Shown: one piece after another, positions 1 to 10,312 of the stretch
Position numbering within the stretch: position 1 is the stretch's first letter
Layout of the letters: the number at the start of each line of letters is the position of its first letter
Source: Romanomermis culicivorax
Lineage: Eukaryota > Nematoda > Enoplea > Mermithida > Mermithidae
DNA length: 64,000 bases
Assembly (NCBI GenBank): GCA_963922205.1
Contig: CAWUHX010000044.1
Span: 1,426,001 to 1,490,000 of the forward strand
Reading direction: 5' to 3'
The notes under the pieces: generated by a model
Told to the model about the DNA's origin: nothing
Databases searched by the model: none
The model's input: the letters and a program-made list of their open reading frames with translations, nothing else
Program-made: the position numbers and the translations under genes

Positions 1-217
1 ATCCGTAGCCACATTATAAGCGTTTTTAAAAATGTGGAAAATTTTTGGAAAATGAGGAAAAAAATTTTGGTTCCGGTTCTCATGTGGAAAAAATCTTTGA
101 GGAAAAAAAACGGTGATGCACACAGTATATCCGCGTATGATCAACATTTTCTGGGGCTATTCAGTGAAAAAATCTAGTCCGCCCCCCCCCCATGAAAAAA
201 TCCTGCGCACGGCCCTG
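1..217 (-). mobile_element. Partial small inverted-repeat element (MITE-like), window edge
   Basis: On the minus strand the block begins CAGGGCCGTGC at 217 and runs off the window edge. It holds a C-run near 182-190 and a stretch shared, in opposite orientation, with 61480-61620: the phrase around the C-run, 'ctggggctattcagt' and 'cacacagtatat' appear in both. It breaks the RNase H reading frame of the gypsy element at 218, so it is a later insertion. The outer end and the target duplication are outside the window, so its length and class cannot be fixed. Confidence 0.55.
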
Positions 218-1956
218 GTTCTGACCGTTACTTTTTGACCATAGACATAGTGTCTGTACCAACGGAAAGCTTTTACAATTGCTAGACATTGGCGCTCAGT
301 CGTACTGTAGCGGGTTTCTACGTCAGAAAGAACTCTACTGTTGTACGTGATGACCCATTGATCAGTTTCATTTTATTGATACAAAATCGCTCCGATAGCA
401 GTTGTGCTAGCATCAGTTTGAATGATGAATTTCGATTTTTTGTCGTTATAGACAGGATATTGCAAAAAAGAAGTTGAGGTTAGAGATGTTTTAATCTCGT
501 TAAACGCTGTACGATGTTCTTCGCTTATCTCATATTTCGCATTTTTTCGTAGTAGTTGATAGAGCGGTCGCGAAAGAGTGGCAAGATTTGGTATGAATCG
601 TCTACACCATTGGACTAGGCCCAAGAAACTTTGAAGATCTTTGACCGTTTTTGGCATTTCATAGTTTACGATCGCGGAGACCTTTTCGGGATCAGGCGAG
701 ATTCCATTTTTGCTTAGCAAGTGACCAAGAAATTCTACTTGTTTTGGTACGAAATCACATTTATCTGGTCTTAGCGTTAGATTCGCATCACGGAGAGCAT
801 CAAAGATCAGTTGGATATGTGCTAGATGATCGTTATACGTTTGCGAAAAAACTATGATATCGTCGATATAGACCAAACAGATTTTCTAGATATATGGATG
901 CAGGATCCGTTCCATTAGTCTTTGAAATTCAGCAGGAGCATTTTTCAAACCAAAAGGTAGAACTTTAAAACGAAACAAGCCTTCTTGACTAACGAAAGTA
1001 GTTTTATCGCGTGAAGCGATGTCTAAAGGGATTTGCCAGTACCCTGCTTTCAAGTCTAGAGTTGAGAAAAATCGTGCATTGCCTAAAGCATCTAGATAGT
1101 CATCGATTCGCGGAATCGGAAACTTATCGCTAGGAGTAACTTCATTTATACCTCTATAATCGACTACGGGTCGCCAACTTCCATCTTTTTCCGTTACCAG
1201 AAACATAGGCGCAGCCTACCGTGATCGCGAAGGTTTGATGAGACCTTTTTCTAGCATTTCTTGGATTTTCTGACGAACCATTGGTCTTTGTTCAATCGGC
1301 GCACGATAGTAGTGTTTCGCGACTGGTTTTGCATCACCGGTGTCTATAGAGACCGTTAACTCGTGAGTGAGAGTAGGTTGATCTCCAGGGAGACTGAAAA
1401 CATGGCGATACTGCTTGAAGACTTCAATAGCAATTTTTCTATCTTCATCATCGATATTCGACTTTTCGGTCATTTTTTCCAGAGCGAGTTGAAGTTTTTC
1501 TTCTTCCGACATAGTTGACTGATCTTTAACCAACGTCGCTGGCTCATAGTCTTCTTCATGATCGCTTAGCGACGCGACGGTCATTTTCGATTCTTCGAGT
1601 TTGAATTTAACCTCAGCGATGAGCTGGTTAGGTTGCAGATGGATACTGCTCGCACTATTATTGACGAATAATAGTGGACATTTGCCTTCAGTTATGTTGA
1701 TTATCGCAAGTTCGATCGGATATTCGCAGTTTTCTTTTCCGAAGTTCACAGGCTGAACTATAACGCTTTTGAAACTTTTGTTTGTGAAAGGGAAGATTTT
1801 CCTGTTAACCCAGGTTTGACAATTCGGTTCTACGTAGCATGACGAGATATTCAAAATCGGTAGCGATCTGTCGATTTTTACGATTTGCGTTTGACTTTGT
1901 CCCGTAGAAGTATTTGAAAATACTTCATCATAGGGCGCTTTTTCGATCGGTTTCAA
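218..1956 (-). pseudogene. pol: Gypsy pol: reverse transcriptase and RNase H
   Basis: One continuous frame is cut by TAG stops at 1216-1218 and 886-888 and a frameshift near 373. RT landmarks in order are WRPVVDYRGINEVT (about 1170-1130), FSTLDLKAGYWQIPL (about 1070-1025), LPFGLKNAPAEFQRLMERI and the catalytic YIDDIIVFSQ just after the second stop. The connection domain has FLGHLLSKNGISPDPEKV and FLGLVQWCRRFIPNLA. RNase H shows FIIQTDASTTAIGAILYQ and, in a shifted frame, ETRYSTTERQCLAIVKAF, and stops at the boundary with the element at 1-217. The N-terminal part (1956-1300) is the usual spacer before RT and ends in the LEKGLIKPS lead-in. All catalytic blocks are visible but the gene cannot make one protein as assembled. 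Confidence 0.9.
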
Positions 1957-2022
1957 AACTAGATTTAGTTCTTGCTGAACGTCTCCGATTCTGATGAAAT
2001 TTTCGCGAAAGTTTATTATGGC

Positions 2023-2310
2023 TCAAACGCTCAGATGCTTTAGGAAATCAGTTCCTAGGAGGCATTGCTCTCCTGCGGTAGGTAGAATCCAGGATCGTAC
2101 TAGATGCGTTCCGAAAGATGAGTTGATTTTGAAGATTATCGGACCTCGGGCATCAATGATAGCACCGTCCACTACTTTTATCTGTGCAGATGTTTCTAAC
2201 GTATCATAGTCAATCCCCAAAGAGCCTGCTAAGCATGAGGAAATGACTGAACATTGAGCATCAGTATCCATCAATGCTTTCGTTTTAGTTTTTCCAATTT
2301 CGGCATTCAA
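2023..2310 (-). pseudogene. Gypsy aspartic protease with DTG changed to DTD
   Basis: The 95-residue reading frame has retropepsin layout: KALMDTDAQCSVIS near the N-terminus, a hydrophobic middle, and the C-terminal CLLGTDFLKH that usually follows the second flap. The active-site triplet in this family is D-T/S-G; here it reads D-T-D (plus-strand 2260-2268), explicable by one G-to-A change. That glycine supports the fireman's-grip geometry, so the enzyme is probably inactive. It sits between the zinc knuckle and RT as expected for gypsy pol. Family assignment is firm; loss of activity is inference. Confidence 0.85.
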
Positions 2311-2320
2311 TATGAAAAGC

Positions 2321-3060
2321 TCAAGTAGGAGCGTATAAGCTCAGAAGTTTGATGTCTTTTTGCGAACATTCTTCGATTCGACACACGCTAGATCTCCCGA
2401 TCCATGGTTCAGTAGGTTTTTCGATTGTGAAATCTGTGATTCCAGGAGCCATGAAGAAGTTTGTAGCTTTTGACGTTTCTGTCGGTTCAAGCATATTTGC
2501 TGTACTAGTCGTCGGTTTCATCACAACAAAAGGTTTAGGTGAGTTAAACACCGTTTTGGTTTCAGATGGCAAAACTTGTTGCGAAGATTTCGGAGAAGTT
2601 AACTGAGTCTGTATAGACTGTGAGTTGTTCATTCGATAGTAGTAGTGCTTTTCGATTATCTTTTCTTGTCGGGATTCGGAATCGCAAAGAGAAATGTTTG
2701 CAACATCTCTCTGATAGTTTCGATTATCGCGATTGAAAAATCGGTTATTTCGGTCGTAATTTTGATTCTGATCGAGCGTGTAGTTACGCGTAGTTTGTTG
2801 AAAACGAGGACGCCAATTATGGTTATTTTGGCATTGATGATTTGGTTGCTGTTGCCGAGGCTGAGAAGCCTGTGGTTTCAATTGATAGCATTCAGAGCTG
2901 TCGTGTTTACACTGACCATGATAGGTACAATATTTTACCGGTCGTTCGCGTGACTGATTTCGTTGGAAATTTCGATTCTGAGAGAAATCCCGTATAGGAA
3001 TGTTTTCTCTGTTCCGGAAATTCCGACTCGTCCCGCGATCGAATCGCGATCTTCGATTTT
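2321..3060 (-). pseudogene. Gypsy nucleocapsid region with zinc knuckle
   Basis: The minus-strand frame that continues from gag after a frame change is rich in Arg, Asn and Gln (many RN/NR pairs) and contains CTYHGQCKHDSSEC around 2925-2885, a Cys/His knuckle of the kind that binds the element's RNA. It is followed by a Gln/Pro/Ser/Thr-rich linker to the protease. The gag frame ends at 3069 and this frame takes over, which could be a programmed shift or simple decay. Given the other stops I favour decay. Confidence 0.7.
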
Positions 3061-3068
3061 CAAAATTG

Positions 3069-4568
3069 TTAGCGTTTTGCGAATTTTCTCGGATTCCGAA
3101 CTTTTCTAGGACTCATTTTATGCTTTCTCCCCAATTCATTAGTTTTTGTTAGAGTCCAATTTTCTTGAAACGTCACGCTATTTCCCTGTCTAGAGTCATC
3201 TCTGTTTCGGGATTGAGAGTTATCTCTGAAACGAGGTTTCAAATCATCTCTGAAGCGCGACTGAGCTGGTTGCTCTTCCGATGGATTTTGGAGTGTATTA
3301 ACCAGTATAGGTTGTTCTACTCTAACAGTTGACTGTTTATTCGCTCGCTGGATTTTCTGAACTTTCGCGATGGCTATAGCTAAGTCAATGATCGTTTCTA
3401 GAGTACTCGCGTCAATCGAGACTCTGTAAATTTCCGGCATTTTCCGAAGAAAAGTTGTGATAACTTTTCTATGGGGATACTGAGCGCTTCTGTCATAGTA
3501 CAGTAGATGTACATAGGTGCTGATTCGATTTAAGAAAGCTGACGGATCTTCGGTTTCAAAAGGAGCGATAGACTGGAGCTCGCATTGGAGCGTATCTTGG
3601 TCGCAATTCAGTGCATTCATACACATTAGAATCTGTTTCGCTTCATCGTAGGATCGGACATCTCGTATGGTGTTCAGGGCACCATCGCAAGTCAAGCGAC
3701 GCAACGTGTGAAGTTTTACATACTCAGATGCATCAAGGCTGAACTCGATTTCGAGCGCAATGAAGAATTTCAAAACTTGTTGATTTTGAGTCGAATTATC
3801 TAGTTTTTGCGGCGCTATCTTTTTACAGATAGTCTTAATCCTCGTTCCGTCATCGGCGAAGGATCTATGCACCTGAGAAGGTGGGATAGACGGAAAATTT
3901 ATCTGAGAGTTTAGCGCATTTAGCGCGCTAGAGCGGTCAAACGTTTGTGTCGGGATGATTAGATCATCATCATCGTTGATTATACTACGAAAACTAAGTT
4001 GACTTTTTCGATCGCTAGTGACGTTTTTTGGTTTAGTCGATTTCTGAGACTGAGCGTAAGAGCTCGTAGGTTTCGCGTTATTTTCGATTTCAGGAACATT
4101 CAGTTTTGTTAGCTCTTCTTTCTGAGCTCTCATCGCTTCGATTTCGGTTTTAAACTCATCTAGAAGTTTTCGCTGTTGAGTCGTGATAGTTACGATTTCA
4201 CTTAACGCGTTAGTAGCGTCGCCACGAAAATTTATCATTTCGGCATCACATTTTTGCATTACGTCGATATACGCGTCATTATCGAAGATTTTTCGAGTTT
4301 CGGTATCTTTCGGTTTCGGTTTTAGAAAGTTGAATTTTCGGTTTTCGACAATTTTCGGAGATAGAGATCATGAAGTTTTTCACGTTTTTAACGGAGTGGA
4401 CGTTTCTGATAGATCGAAATTACGCTTATCTGCTTCGTAGAGAAGCGGTAGATTTGCGTTTTCGCAGTCCAAATTTTTGATTTCTGGATTATCGGGATTC
4501 GCTAGTTTCTGATAGAAACCTTTTTCGTAACCGAGCGCTGTAGAGCGATGTGTGCGGTTTTCTTCCAT
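3069..4568 (-). pseudogene. gag: Gypsy Gag (capsid) polyprotein
   Basis: The main frame runs 4259-3069 (396 residues); the same frame upstream from a Met at 4568 is open except for stops near 4380 and 4370, so the original start was probably the upstream one. Residues about 20-50 form a charged, likely coiled-coil stretch (QQRKLLDEFKTEIEAM). A middle segment (VLKFFIALEIEFSL ... LHTLRRLTCDGALNTI ... FETEDPSAFLNRISTYV) has the helical look of a Ty3-type capsid. It ends in a basic tail before the zinc knuckle. Assignment rests on position upstream of protease/RT and on this architecture. Confidence 0.75.
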
Positions 4569-4620
4569 TTCTCGGATTTTCGAATTTTCGCAAATTTCGG
4601 CGTTTCCTCAACCTTTAGAC

Positions 4621-4640
4621 GAGCTGGTACGGTCACCAAA
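4621..4640 (-). other. Possible primer-binding/leader site of the gypsy element
   Basis: The minus strand reads TTTGGTGACCGTACC at the border between the presumed 5' LTR (right) and gag (left). A TGGTGACC-like start is common just inside the 5' LTR of metazoan gypsy elements. The second LTR is not in the window, so this is only a suggestion. Confidence 0.3.
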
Positions 4641-5250
4641 TTATGTCGTGCGTGAGAAAATAGAAGAGAGTAGATGACGGAACGCAGATGAGAATTTAGC
4701 TGTGTAGCTTGACGATTTATGGCGCCTTTAGAAGAGACGTACGGAACGTAGAAGAGCGTGCGGAACCCTGTAGACGAAACACTCGGAGTGTTTAACGGAA
4801 TCAACGCAATGATAGTCGAACGCAGGAGATTGACGGGCTCGTAGAGAGCGCTGTGTCAATTATCCAGGGATCTTCGGTCAGGTTGTCAAAGGTTTTCGGA
4901 TGCCGAAAACTCGCGATACACTTACGTCTGATACTGGACCAGTCTTACTACTACTTTAGTATTGACAAGTGGAGGGATTATATATTTTATCAAACAAATA
5001 CTTACTATTGCGAATCGCCCCTTCACAATATTCAAAATGGGTCCCGATGGACAACAAGGGATACGACCGCTCAAGACCGCCACAAAAACGAGAACTAAAC
5101 TTTATCACAAACCTTCTGCGAGTGTAATGTTCGATGTTGTGAACCTTCGAACAACTTTGAGCAACTTTGAGCTCCGAAACGATGCGTTCTTGTGAATCAC
5201 TTTGTAAAACCGACGAGTTTACACTGTAGTCAATCGGCGCTCCACAACAG

Positions 5251-5285
5251 GGGGGTCCCATAGCACTCCCCCCCCCAATTACATG
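5251..5285 (+). repeat. Terminal fragment of a TA-flanked MITE
   Basis: The sequence ends ...CCCAATTACATG followed by TA, identical in plan to the right end of the complete element at 50731-51731. Only the last 35 bp or so is present, so it is a truncated copy lying at the outer edge of the gypsy element. Confidence 0.5.
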
Positions 5286-5290
5286 TATGC

Positions 5291-5320
5291 CCCCAACTGG
5301 TCGTAGGTCTAACAGGTATG
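5291..5320 (+). repeat. 3' end fragment of the CATACCTGTA MITE family
   Basis: It matches the last 30 bp of the three complete copies at 28924, 54076 and 55410 (ccaactggtcg ... acaggtatg). The rest of the element is missing. Confidence 0.5.
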
Positions 5321-5413
5321 GCCTAAACCTAGGACTAGACCTAATGCTAAGCCTAAGCGTAAACCTAAGCCTAAGCCTGAGTCTAAGCCGAAGCCTGAGT
5401 CTAAGCCTAAGCC
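5321..5413 (+). repeat. Degenerate hexamer array (GCCTAA-like)
   Basis: About fifteen imperfect six-base units of the type CCTAAG/GCCTAA with variants (CCTGAG, CCGAAG). In one register the unit equals TTAGGC on the minus strand, the known nematode telomere unit, but the array is short, degenerate and interstitial. Confidence 0.7.
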
Positions 5414-5480
5414 AGAAAATTTGCTAGGAACAACTGTAAAAATCAATAAATCTTTTCGACCAACCAAAATGATGACAGAT

Positions 5481-6318
5481 CAGTGTTTTTTTTTGTGCCA
5501 AAACATGGTTTTTGGCACAGAAAAAATTGGAATGGCACAAAAAATTTTGAGCGTTTGTGCCAATTGGCACAAATTTTTTGGCTGGTCAAACATTAAATTT
5601 CCTTGATTTTTAGACGTTTAAGGGGCTGAAAATGCAAACAATTTTCGGCGCTTCGCGCCGAATCAATGAATATAATATTTCCCATTCGTATATTTGACCC
5701 GAACACAAACGATTTCTCTTCGAACAGTGTATTAGTATCGTTGCAGCAAACTTTATAGGCTGTCAAGACTAATGAGTGAAAAGAAATTATGAATATTCTC
5801 TCTTCATTCAGTCAGATTCGGATTTAAAACTGAAAATCTTTTTGTGTTTAATTGATTCAAATGGAAAAGTCGATATCGTTGACAATGGTACAATGTTTCG
5901 ATGGAAAATTAACACGATTTTCTACTTTATTTTCTCTAGTCTTTACATGGTTGTTAAATATACATAACATAGATATTCGTTCGTAGTCGAAAATTGAATC
6001 AAGTTGAACTTCCTGAACAATTCTAGAGCTATTTAAATTGTCTCAGCATTCAATTTCTTTTGGGATTTCGTGAACTATTTTGTTGCACTGTTTTTTCTTT
6101 TCTCACTGACATGGTTAGCTGAAAAATAGGTTGTGCACGATTTTTACAAAAAATTAATATAATGCGTTAAACGTTAACTTTTTATCAAACTTTTGGTCTA
6201 AAACTTTTCCGCAGTTTTCAGTATGTCTCTAGTGAAAAAAAAATTTTGTGCCATTGGCACAAATTTTTTTGGCCCCTTGTGCCAATTGGCACAAATGTCC
6301 GTGCACAAAAAAACGCTG
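5481..6318. mobile_element. hAT-type MITE, family A, copy 1 (838 bp)
   Basis: It starts CAGTGTTTTTTTTTGTGCC and ends with the inverted complement of CAGCGTTTTTTTGTGC. It is flanked by a perfect 8-bp direct repeat TGACAGAT at 5473-5480 and 6319-6326. CA-starting short inverted repeats with 8-bp target duplications are the hAT signature. Near both ends it repeats the phrase 'gtgccaattggcacaaa', itself a palindrome. No transposase frame is present. A second copy is at 28352-28855, and the right part recurs at 11942-12093 in the duplicated block. Confidence 0.85.
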
Positions 6319-7106
6319 TGACAGATCTCGCTTCGCAATGCTTTCTCTGATTTTCAGGTAGAGATCTATGACGAATACAGTACCTTAATCCGCATTATGA
6401 ATTGTTTATCTAACCGTAAAACCTTACGTGTCGTATGCGTATACTACTCCTCTTAAATGAACGCAGATTCAGTCCAATGCAAGGTATACGATTTCATTAT
6501 TTCCGTTTTCCCTAATCATAGCATCAGTTTTTCCCACAGTTTTTAATGTTCAGGTATTGCATAAGAGTCGCTACGAAATCCTGATTGTGTTGCTTTTAGT
6601 TAAGGGTCAAAAGCATAGACGTTCGGCCTTGATATGAGGAAAATTATTTTTTGATTCAAGTTCAAAATACAGTGTACCAAAGACGTAGGGTACCCCGAAA
6701 GAAACAATACGAGTACACAGACCGGGGCATTAAAATCAGCAGGGTTTCTGCAAATTTGGAAAAACATAAGAAAGTAAACACATTTTCCCTGACTCCAATC
6801 ACTGGAGAAACTGTTTATGTAATAGGGCCTCAAAGCCTGGGGAATGTGGTACTTTTTTGAGGTCAGGCGTCGCTGATTCCCTAAAATTTTATGGTAGGGT
6901 TCTCTCAAGGAAAAAATTCGATTTTTCTACCAAAAAATTCTGGAGAACGGTTCGAAAAATGGTAATTTTTGTCTAAAAAACCATGAAAAATGTATTCATG
7001 GTGTGGAGTGCCCACAAAATTAACATTTTTGACTATACTTTGTTTAAAAATTGACATTCTTCAGTATTTTTTAAACCTACAGTATTGGGATCCCTAAGAC
7101 TACACC

Positions 7107-7173
7107 ATGGCTGGCTATATGGCCGACAATTTCTCTGGAGGGGGTTCCTATAGTACTTCCCTCCAATAACATG
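7107..7173 (+). repeat. Right-end fragment of a TA-flanked MITE
   Basis: The run from 'atggctggctatatggccgac' to 'ccaataacatg' plus TA matches the right inverted repeat of the complete element at 50731-51731. The homologous allele in copy 2 (around 12900) has lost or replaced the first half of this fragment. Confidence 0.5.
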
Positions 7174-8654
7174 TATGTTTTAGAGCTCATCACATCATAT
7201 CATGACTATACCTCATTTTTATTTTCGGTACAAAGTTAAGAAATGGATACCTCATTTCCTGACTTATAGTTGTAATTTCAATACTTGAAAACATTTTTCC
7301 TTCCTATTTAAGGTTGTAATCGAATTTTTCCATTTAACTGGAATTGATATAAAAGCAAATTGGAATGTGTGGGATTAGACAAATGGTTGAGGTTTTTGAT
7401 TCAGCAGGCAAAGCAGAAAGATAAAATTGATACTCTGGCTCAACTAAGGAAATTCAGATTTGTATTGAACATTAAAAACTGAAGACACTGAGGCTATAGA
7501 AGATGTATTAGTAGGCTTCCACAAAATTCAGATTATTCCACGATTGAGGAACTTACTTGGCTTCCATGGTTACGAGGTTTGTGAATCAAAGAAGTTTCAT
7601 GGCATTTTTAGATCTTGTGATTATTTTTGAATGATTCGTTATATACTTCGATAGTGATGGTCATTGAGCAAACGGACAGACGTCAAATCCTTTGGTGGGA
7701 TTGTTCGAAAACAAGCAGAGGTAAAATTTTTTTATTTTCGCTGGAGAAAAAATGTTGGCCGACAATTTGCCATTGTTTTCAGAACCAGTAATGCTACTCA
7801 TAGCTTATTGTAATATTTTCACAACTAAGTACATAGCAACTGCAATGTTGCGATTTTTCAACACAGTCGTGAAAAATAATTGGCATCATAGGACGCCAAG
7901 TCGTCGTGTAAATATGCTTATAAATAATTGTAAGACGTACATGTGAAAATAATGAGTTCTTATCTTCATTCAAGAAAAAGTTCAATCTGAGCTAAAAAAA
8001 ATCACATTTTTATATCATTATGATCATTCTTGCTTAAAATTATATTCTTCTGTTGAAGTTGAAACATAGAAAGTTGATGGTTAAAATTTCACATTTTTAC
8101 CCCTGAATCAGTCTTTTTTTCACACGTGGCTTTCTGCACATTGCAGAAAAGCAGAAAAAAAATTTCTGCACTGATGTTGTCTCCTGTTACAATACAAATA
8201 ATAGTGAGAAAAATACATTATGTAAAAATATATGTGATCAAACACATGACAAAAAAGTCTGCACCAGTGCAGAAATCACCGAAAAAAATCTGCATGAAGA
8301 ATAAAAAGTCTGCGCTGTGCAGAGAAAAAACACTGCCTTGAATTCAAATTCAATGATATACTATCTACATATCAACAATACTATTCAGCACAAAAAAATA
8401 CTTGGAGGTTTTGATATATATGTCATTTCACTAGTGAATCATTTGCAAGGCTCTGTGAAATATTTCACTTGCTCACTTGGTCCGATTTTTTCATTATTTT
8501 TTTGCAATTTGCTCAGTATTATTTAGTGTTAGTGCCTTATCTTGAATCTGTAACAAGCTTAGGCATGTCTGAGTGAGATTTGATATCAATAATTTTATTT
8601 GTAAACTTTCGTTTTTGATTTGTTGCAGATACACAGTTTGAAATATTTCGGGTA

Positions 8655-8821
8655 GCACTAAAACACAGGTCACGTCACAGATCATGGATCTGGATCGGGT
8701 GTCTAAAACACGGATCGCCACAGATCACCACGGACTGGTCTGGCGATCGGGATCCGTGGCAAATACGTCTAGAGCACGGATTTTCGTCATGGATCACCCC
8801 TGATGGATCGACCTTCATTGT
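8655..8821. repeat. GATC-rich repeat, left part, interrupted by a transposon
   Basis: It matches 20105-20262: both carry a CGGATC-rich stretch, 'gatccgtgg.aaatacg', 'cggattttc.tca.ggatcacccc' and then a short A/T joint. Here the joint is split by the transposon at 8822-11038; the remainder resumes at 11039. Confidence 0.7.
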
Positions 8822-9190
8822 GGCTGGTATTGCCGAAAGAGGAGTAGACTAAACTCGAAGCAGTATTAAACAGCGGAGCAAACTAGGACTATCAAGTCCA
8901 GGATTATGTCGACTTTGCTCCACTCCTAGTTTGCTCCTCATTTGCTACGCGGTTCCTATTGCCGAAGAAAGAGCAATCCTGGACTAGGCACTCCTGAACT
9001 AAACTAGACGTATTTCTATTTATAGTACACTCGTAGATGCGCGTGGCATGGAATATCGTGGGAACTAGCATGAGTACTACACATACAATAATTATGCATA
9101 CCAAACGAAAGTAGTGTAGTTGTAGTAGTGTCAGTTCATTGTTGATGAGCATGAAAAGAAAATGATGTTGATTGAGCAAAAAAAGATCAT

Positions 9191-9406
9191 ATGAAGATAC
9201 TTCACGGAAAAAGAATGCAAGCTTTGGATGCAGAAATTAAAGCATCCAGCACCAAAAATGATTACTATTGCAAGCTTATGTCGAAATTACAAAAGGAAGA
9301 TGCTGCTCAGGGTTCCACCTGGTTGATCAATTGTGATTCTTCACAAAATTTTGCCCCCCAAATTCCGCAACCAAATGAAAACTTTGCTAGTTTTGTAGGT
9401 AATTAA
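9191..9406 (+). CDS. Short protein fragment in the TIR transposon (possible second ORF)
   Basis: A 71-residue frame begins MKILHGKRMQALDAEIKAS and is rich in Lys, Glu and Gln, with a likely helix over residues 5-40 and a polar tail. Harbinger elements usually carry a second, Myb-like gene besides the transposase, and a charged helical C-terminal piece of such a protein would look like this. I see no Myb tryptophan repeat, so the function is not shown. The frame is identical in the other copy (14955-15170), as expected for alleles. Confidence 0.35.
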   Translation: MKILHGKRMQALDAEIKASSTKNDYYCKLMSKLQKEDAAQGSTWLINCDSSQNFAPQIPQPNENFASFVGN

Positions 9407-9600
9407 GTTTTGAAATGCAATTTCGCTGTCACACGTTTATAGATGGATTGATAATAAAACATTGTTTCAGTTTAAATTAGTAATAAACTGACTTGATCTT
9501 CGGGCATTAGGGCATTATTTCGCTTTGTAGGTCTTTCCAAGCCGTCATACAACAAATCAATTAAACGTCTCCCATATACAGTCCAGATCACAAATAACGT

Positions 9601-9850
9601 GTGTTTTTGCTTGTGGGTTGCTTGTTTGGCAAGCGCTTGGCAAGCAATCCACAAGCGAAGCACTTGTGGATTGCTTGTGGAACGCTTGTGGGTTGCTTGT
9701 CCAAGTGCTTGTGAGTCGCTTGTCGAGTGCTTGTAGGTTGCTTGCCAAGTGCTTGTGACCTGCTTGCCAAGTGCTTGTGAATTGCTTGCCAAGCACTTGT
9801 GAATCGCTTGCCAAGTGCTTGTGAGTCACTTGCCAAGCACTTGCAGCTGT
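9601..9850. repeat. 11-bp minisatellite array 1
   Basis: At least 17 units of 11 bp with the core GCTTGTG or GCTTGCC, for example gcttgccaagt / gcttgtgaatt, often alternating to give a 22-bp dimer. Because 11 is not divisible by three and the unit lacks stops on the minus strand, all three minus frames are open through it (9472-9836). Those frames are by-products, not genes. Confidence 0.9.
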
Positions 9851-10312
9851 CAGTGTGAATGTCAGTTGGAATATATTTGTGAAGGCAATTATTTATTGGA
9901 AGTCTGTCGGTGTACTTTGAGGACGTTTATAACATGCGGCTTTTTGAAAGCAACAGCAGACATTTTTTGTTTTCGACTTTTTTCGAAGAGAAAAATGTAC
10001 CATACGTTTTTCAAAATATGCTCCCTGCTGTACGTGCATAAAAACGAAATAAAGTAAACTTTTTCTGAAAATTTTCTCAATAATTAATTACAGTGAAAAA
10101 GCGAGTGCTATTTTATATTTTTGAAATTGTCTGCTAAAATAAATTGGACTAAAAATTTGTGAGCATGCCCAACCAGCCTGTAACAATTCTTTTGGAAAAA
10201 ATTCCACCAGACAAGCTCTGCCAAAAATTTTGACTACAATGCTGTTGTCATTTTTCAAATTTATAAGAATTTTATGAAAGCCTTACTGTAGCAGACCGAT
10301 TGTTTCATATCA

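Larger units (their letters stand above)
218..5250 (-). mobile_element. Ty3/gypsy LTR retrotransposon, degraded, interrupted
   Basis: Reading leftwards on the minus strand the order is gag (4568-3069), nucleocapsid zinc knuckle (to 2321), aspartic protease (2310-2023), reverse transcriptase (1956 to about 600) and RNase H (about 600 to 218). Protease-RT-RNase H before integrase is the Ty3/gypsy order. Stops, frame changes and a mutated protease motif show it is dead. Integrase and the 3' LTR are not here; they may lie left of the window beyond the small element at 1-217. The 5' LTR would lie around 5250-4650, but without its partner it cannot be delimited. A sequence resembling the post-LTR primer site is at 4640-4621. 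Confidence 0.85.

Noticed and set aside
5321-5413. A true telomere or chromosome end
   Set aside because: Short, degenerate and flanked on both sides by ordinary sequence.
6600-6908. 100-codon minus frame (and its copy at 12382-12684)
   Set aside because: No domain or compositional support, and a plus frame overlaps it; the second occurrence is just the allele.
9472-9836. Three overlapping minus-strand open frames rich in His, Lys, Gln and Ser
   Set aside because: They are the same 11-bp minisatellite read in three frames; openness follows from the unit, not from coding selection.
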